Assembly: GCA_947284805.1 (NCBI GenBank)
Contig: OX369282.1
Location: 9,103,001 to 9,167,000, forward strand
Reading direction: 5' to 3'
DNA length: 64,000 bases
DNA from: Coleophora flavipennella
Taxonomy: Eukaryota > Arthropoda > Insecta > Lepidoptera > Coleophoridae
Shown here: one piece after another, positions 46,801 to 52,800 of the stretch
How positions within the stretch are numbered: position 1 is the stretch's first letter
Layout of the letters: every line of letters begins with the position of its first letter
Position numbers and translations under genes: made by a program
The notes under the pieces: generated by a model
The model's database searches: none
The model's input: the letters and a program-made list of their open reading frames with translations, nothing else
Told to the model about the DNA's origin: nothing

Positions 46801-49800
46801 ATTGCTGGGCTCGCACGATCTTAGCGAGCGCGTGGCAGCGCGACGGCGCCGCGTGCCGCGACCGGCGGGCTGGTAGGGACGCCAGGGATACCGCTCCCGG
46901 CCAAAGGGTAGTGCTGTCACCGGGGGTAGCTGTTACGACTTGCATGCCTCGCCGCCAAGCCTGAAATTAAAAACCATTTTATATTTTTTTTATATAAAAA
47001 CCATTTTTAGGGTTCCCTACATCCGATGAAAAAAGAAAACATCACAAGACACTCACGTGTCTGTTCGTCCATCCCTTTATCACGTCCAATTTTCTCCGAA
47101 TCTACTGAACAGACAAAGTTAAAATTTGGTGTTGAAAAATCACAAGTGAAATTTAAAGGGGTTACTCGGCATCGAGTGAACAATACAAAAACTAGTTTAA
47201 AAAATCTATTACTTTCTCATACAAACGGAGAAATTACCAAGACGGAAGTTTGTAGGCAGATATAGCGCACTTTAAGGTCATTCGCCCGCCAGTGCGCCCG
47301 TTACTGTAGGTATACCTACGTTTCCATCCTTTCAAGTTCCATATTCTCAGTTTTTCATGCCTACTGCCTAACGGGTCAACGATCAGGCGGTCATTCAACC
47401 TTTCTGTTAAAGATGGATTTTTTCAAATTTTTCCTTTATAATATACAAGATACCAATTGAGGGCAGATTATAGTTAAAAAATATTTTTATGTGGATCATA
47501 TGTTATAAATAGAAAGAAAGGTCTCGTTATAAAAATCAAATACATTTTTTTACTATTTTAAAATGCATAGTTTAAAGGTCTCCAAAACCCAACCAAGGAA
47601 TGTAGAGACTCTCTTTATAGTTGTCAGGCAAAACCTATACGAAAATACTAATTCTTAGCGTTCTTACGGCAAACTGAATGGTACGGAACCCTCTCCACGC
47701 GAGTTCGACTCGTACTTTACCGATTTTTTAGTCTATCTTAAACCAACGTTCTAGGCCTGAGGCACACCCCGGACACTCCATACAAACGAGCGAGAAATGA
47801 TATACATAATTATAACTGACGTATCTATAGGCAAGAATGCAGGTAGGGTTGAATCACACCGGCGGTATTAGTCACGAAATATTTGTTAGTTATTTACTGC
47901 ATGCACACTGCAAGATATATATACTGTGCTGCAAGCAACAATCAACAGTTATCTTACATGATTAAGTAACTTACATGGATAACATTGTTCATTTGTTCTT
48001 CAAACACAGGAGCTTTTGTCCGTGAAACAATCTCATTTAGCAACCTACAATAATAGTCAATCTCAATCTATAATTCCGAGATCACATTTTATAATATCAC
48101 ACCACTAGATATTTCTATACAACTCATACTTTCACACCATCTAATCAAATTATTACAAAAAATCATCATTTTAAAGAAATAAAACGAACAAAATAAGCCA
48201 CATTAACAAACTGACATCTGACATATGAAAAACATAAAGAACTACATTTCTAAAAAAAAAAAGATACAGCTAGTATGAAGATTCATAGGAACTGATTGTT
48301 CTTAGATTTGGTCGTATAATATTGGTGGTCAGCCAATCATGATACGAGGCATGCTGAGACGCCGCGGCCGCCTATTGGCGTCGAGCGGTGAGCGGCGCGC
48401 ACAGATCTGCGGCGCGCAAAGTCAAGAAGTTTATAGGTAAATCTGGAGGCCACACTCTAAATACCTACTTGAAGCAAAGAAATATGGCCTTGAAGTTTCT
48501 CGTTACCGCTCCGTCTCTTTCTAATTAGGAGGTATGAACAAGACGTGTATAGGTGAAGCTCTTGCTCACACCCGCTAATTGAAAAGAGACGGAGCGGTAA
48601 AGAGACATTTCAAGGGCATATTTCTTTGCATCAATTAGGTATTTAGAGTGTGGCCTCCAGTTTTACCTATAAACTTCTTGCGCAAAGTAAAATATAAGTG
48701 ACGTTAATCGCGCATGCGTAGTTCGTCCTTTACGTTCGGTAACTAGTTGCTTTTTATTCCGGTGTACGAAATCACAGCGGCGCGCAAAGTGAATATAAGT
48801 GACGTTTATCGCGCTTGCGTAGCTCGTCCTTTACGTTTGGTACCCAATCTACATCCAATCTGAGTGACGGGGGGGTGAGGTCGAATTTAGAGAGCGGCAG
48901 GTAGTGTCCATACTGTACGTTAGTACTAATATATATTCTGTGCCTGAGGACAAGAAGTGGTTGGAAATAAGTTGCCAGCGAAACCCTCGAACCTAGCTGT
49001 GATTTTGCACTCGTAAGTAAACATCTGGAAACAAAACTCACTGAAACATTTTTTTAATTGTAAACATAAGTTCACTTGCTTAACATCGTTATATTTTACC
49101 TAGTACGGACGGACAGCGACACATCAAGCTATACAAAACCTGTATAAGCTGGCCGCGCGACGCCTTTGCGTTTCAGCATACGCGAGGCCCGCGTATACTG
49201 TTTTTTTTATAGCTTGATGTGGCGCCGCGTGTATAACAGAAATGATGACTGCTAGTCATTTGAGTAACTTTTTAACATCTGTCAAAAAACAAGTTTTGTT
49301 CTAAAAATGTGTGAAGTACTTGGGCGTGGCGTCATAGTTTTTCAGCGTCATTAATGTACTCATTTGTTGATGAATTGAGATGAACAATTGATGAATTAAA
49401 ATTTAAAGATTTTTTTAAAATCCACAATTGGTAAGCCCTTGTCATCATCTAACTTGATGGTAAGTAACGATGATGCCGAAGATGGAAGCGAGCTTACTAA
49501 CTCGAGAACTTTACTGACCTAACGGTAATCTGTTCTACGAGCTATGTGCCCTGCCCACTGCCACTTCTGTGGCAGTTCAGTTTAGCGATTCTGTGAGCTA
49601 TGTCGGTTACTACGAGCCTTTACATATACTTACATAACATCGTTATACCTACCTACAATGTTATTTGATAAAACGTACAAAGTGTATATTTGAGTCAATA
49701 ATCTTATCAATATTATTAAAAATAAACTTTATGCACAGAGGTAAATGACCTTGTTGATAACAACTGACAACGCTAAAAAAACATTAAGAAGAACAGACTT

Positions 49801-52800
49801 CAATCACAACAAAAATTGTGGCGTTAACCCGTCGACGTGTTTTTACAGTGATGGTACACACACACACACACATATAACATTTGAAACTACTGAACTGATT
49901 TTGATGAAACTTGCCCTGTTCCGTAAATTGCAAGATCCTTATCCAATCATCATAATATCAGCCGAAGGACGTCCACTGCTAGACATAGGCCTCCCCAAGG
50001 ATTTCCATGACGACCTGTTCTGCGTTATCCGAATCCAGCGGCTCCCCGCGATCTTCACCAGCTCATCGGTCCACCGAGTAGGAGGCCTGCCTACGCTACT
50101 CGAGAACTTTACTACCCCAACGGCCGTCCGTTCTACGAGCTTTGTGACCCGCCCACTGCCACTTAAGTTTAGCAATTCTGAGAGCTATGTCGGATACTTT
50201 GGTTCTCCTACGTATCTCCTCGTTTCTCCTTATCCAATAAAAAATAATTATCGCGTTTCGAGTTCTAGTTTCTGAAAAATACGTGGACAAACATACATAC
50301 ATACTAATAAGAAGAACAGCCAACTTCAGGACGTGCGAGGGGCAAGAGATGACCCCCTCCTATTTTTGGCAGTAAGCAGTTCGAGTCTGACCCGCGGCGT
50401 GTGCGCGCATCGGTATTTTAAAGTTATTACCTAATTTCTTGCTAAGTAATAAATTAATAAAGAACTATATTCGATCTAAAAATACAAACATATTTATATA
50501 CACTTGTAGGCACACATTGTAATAAGAACGCTTACTATGCATTATGGGAATCCAGGCGCACGACTACTAACTAATGTCTAGCCAGTCGTTTCTCGTCGCG
50601 CGTCCGGAGTACACCCTGTATTCACTTGCTTCCAATAAACCCACTGGAAAATCCTTCTGATATTTAATTATTGAATAACCTCAACTACCACCAAAAACTA
50701 CCTAAACACTTATGGAATTTGGTACACCTGCTAAGAAGTCCATATAGACTAATGTGCAATATTACATACATACAGGTTAAACAGATAATCTCCTTTTTGT
50801 TAAGTAATAATAACATAGTCAATATATTCAGCAACAAAATAAAACCGGCGAAGTGCGAGTCGGACGCGGGCACCTAGGATTCCGTACCACATGATTATAA
50901 CAAAAAAACCTATTCATTTCATACAAACGACCTCAACGCGAGCGACAGAACTATGCAGTTTTTTTTATTCAGTTCGATCGAACTCCTTAGCACGAGTACG
51001 ACCACACTTGGCTAGTTTTTATTATGTGTTGTTTAACTTTAGGATTAGTACTATCACACCAAGTTTCACGCTTGTATGTATGTATGTATTATCGTTTTTA
51101 CAATAGAGCAAAAACAAAACAAAAAATACTATTACTGTAAAACTGGTCGCTTACTCTGGGCCTCATAAGAAGGCTCAAGGTCACCCAAAGGGCAATGGAG
51201 CGTGCTATGCTCGGAGTTTCTCTGCGTGATCGAATCAGAAACGAGGAGATACGTAGGAGAACCAAAGTAACCGACATAGCTCTCAGAATTGCTAAATTTA
51301 AGTGGCAGTGAGCGGGACACATAGCTCGTAGAACAGACGGCCGTTGGGACAGTAGAGTTCTCGAATGGCGACCGCGCACTGGAAAGCGTAGCGTAGGCAG
51401 GCCTCCCACACGGTGGACCGATGACCTGGTAAAGGTCGCGGGAAGCCGCTGGATACGGGCAGCGCAGAACCGGTCGTCGTGGAAATCCTTAGGGGAGGCC
51501 TATGTCCAACAGTGGATGTCGTTCGGCTGATATGATGATGATGACTGTAGCCAGCTCCACGATCAGGATTAGTTCCTCTCTGGCATGCTTCCTCTTCAGT
51601 AACTCTGGGCTTGAGTTTGCATCGGACATCGCAGATAAGTCATGCCTCACAAAGAGCAATGTATAACAACCGATAATATCCCCACAGTTGGGGCAACCGA
51701 TAATATCCCCACAGCTGAGGCACAAGTATTTTCCCAAGCTTGGGAAGGTTAATCTACGAGTATATATATAAAAATGAATCCCTATTTCCCTTGGTCACGG
51801 CATCACGCGTGAACGGCTGGACCGATTTCGCTAATTCTTTTTTTGTCGAGTTCGTTATTGTCAGGAGAAGGTTATTATGTAGGGTAGGGCAGTGTAGGGT
51901 AGGGTAGTGTAGTGTAGTGTAAAGTGGTACGAAGTTCGCCGGGAATACTAGTCCATATTATAAAATTAACATTCATGTCCCATCTAGGTTGACTATCCGG
52001 CATCCCATATATTTAGACATACCTATAACATTTACAAACTACAGACGAAACTAGTTCTTCATACGTGCTCCTAAGGAATTTAATAAACTTACTGATTGTC
52101 CTCAAATTGATTTATTTAATTCCAAAGTTTCAATTATCAAAGCTATCCTATCGAAACATTGGTTCGACATGGTTCCCTAATTGTAACTGTTATAGTTTAA
52201 AAAACTTATATACTGCGGATGGTGGCGCATCCGGAGCCGGGTCGTTTCTTTCCCTCTAATATGGTTGATGGGAGCGATGCCTGACTCTCGCGTTATACTC
52301 GTGATCGGGTTGCTGTCCGTGAGAACTGGCCTACTCTTGTTAAATGCATTCAATTATTTTTATGTATAACTTTTCGTGTCATATTGTTTTCATGTTCTAA
52401 TGACATAATCTGGTTTATATCAAGGATTTAATTTTGACGTCATTAACTAATTATTGTTTATTTCTTGATTCTTCACAAATGACATTGTCATTATTATTTT
52501 ATGACTATCAGAAAGAGTGTAATTTGCACCTATTTCGAATAAATATATTGTATTGTACTTTTCTTTAATTTTTTTCATTATTATATTATAAATTAAAAAT
52601 ATGTAAACTAGCGTGTAGAAAACTATATGTTGAAAACATTAAAATGGTGCTTAGTTGTTATTTAAGTTGACTATAAAGATATTGTATCACTGTTTGTTTT
52701 CCGAATATAATAAACAAAAATATTCCAATCAGGGGCCAGTATAGAATCGTGGACTTGTTGGGCTAGTGGCAAATATTATGGTCTGAAGTTTTCAAGCCAT

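Noticed and set aside
46746..46964. Plus-strand frame opposite exon 3
   Set aside because: It is an antisense shadow of the GC-rich exon 3; the minus strand has matching splice sites and protein similarity.
48772..49041. 89-codon minus-strand frame with LRLDVDWVPNVKDELRKR
   Set aside because: The underlying DNA is a dispersed repeat also present near 37990-38140; there are no splice sites or similarity to support a gene.
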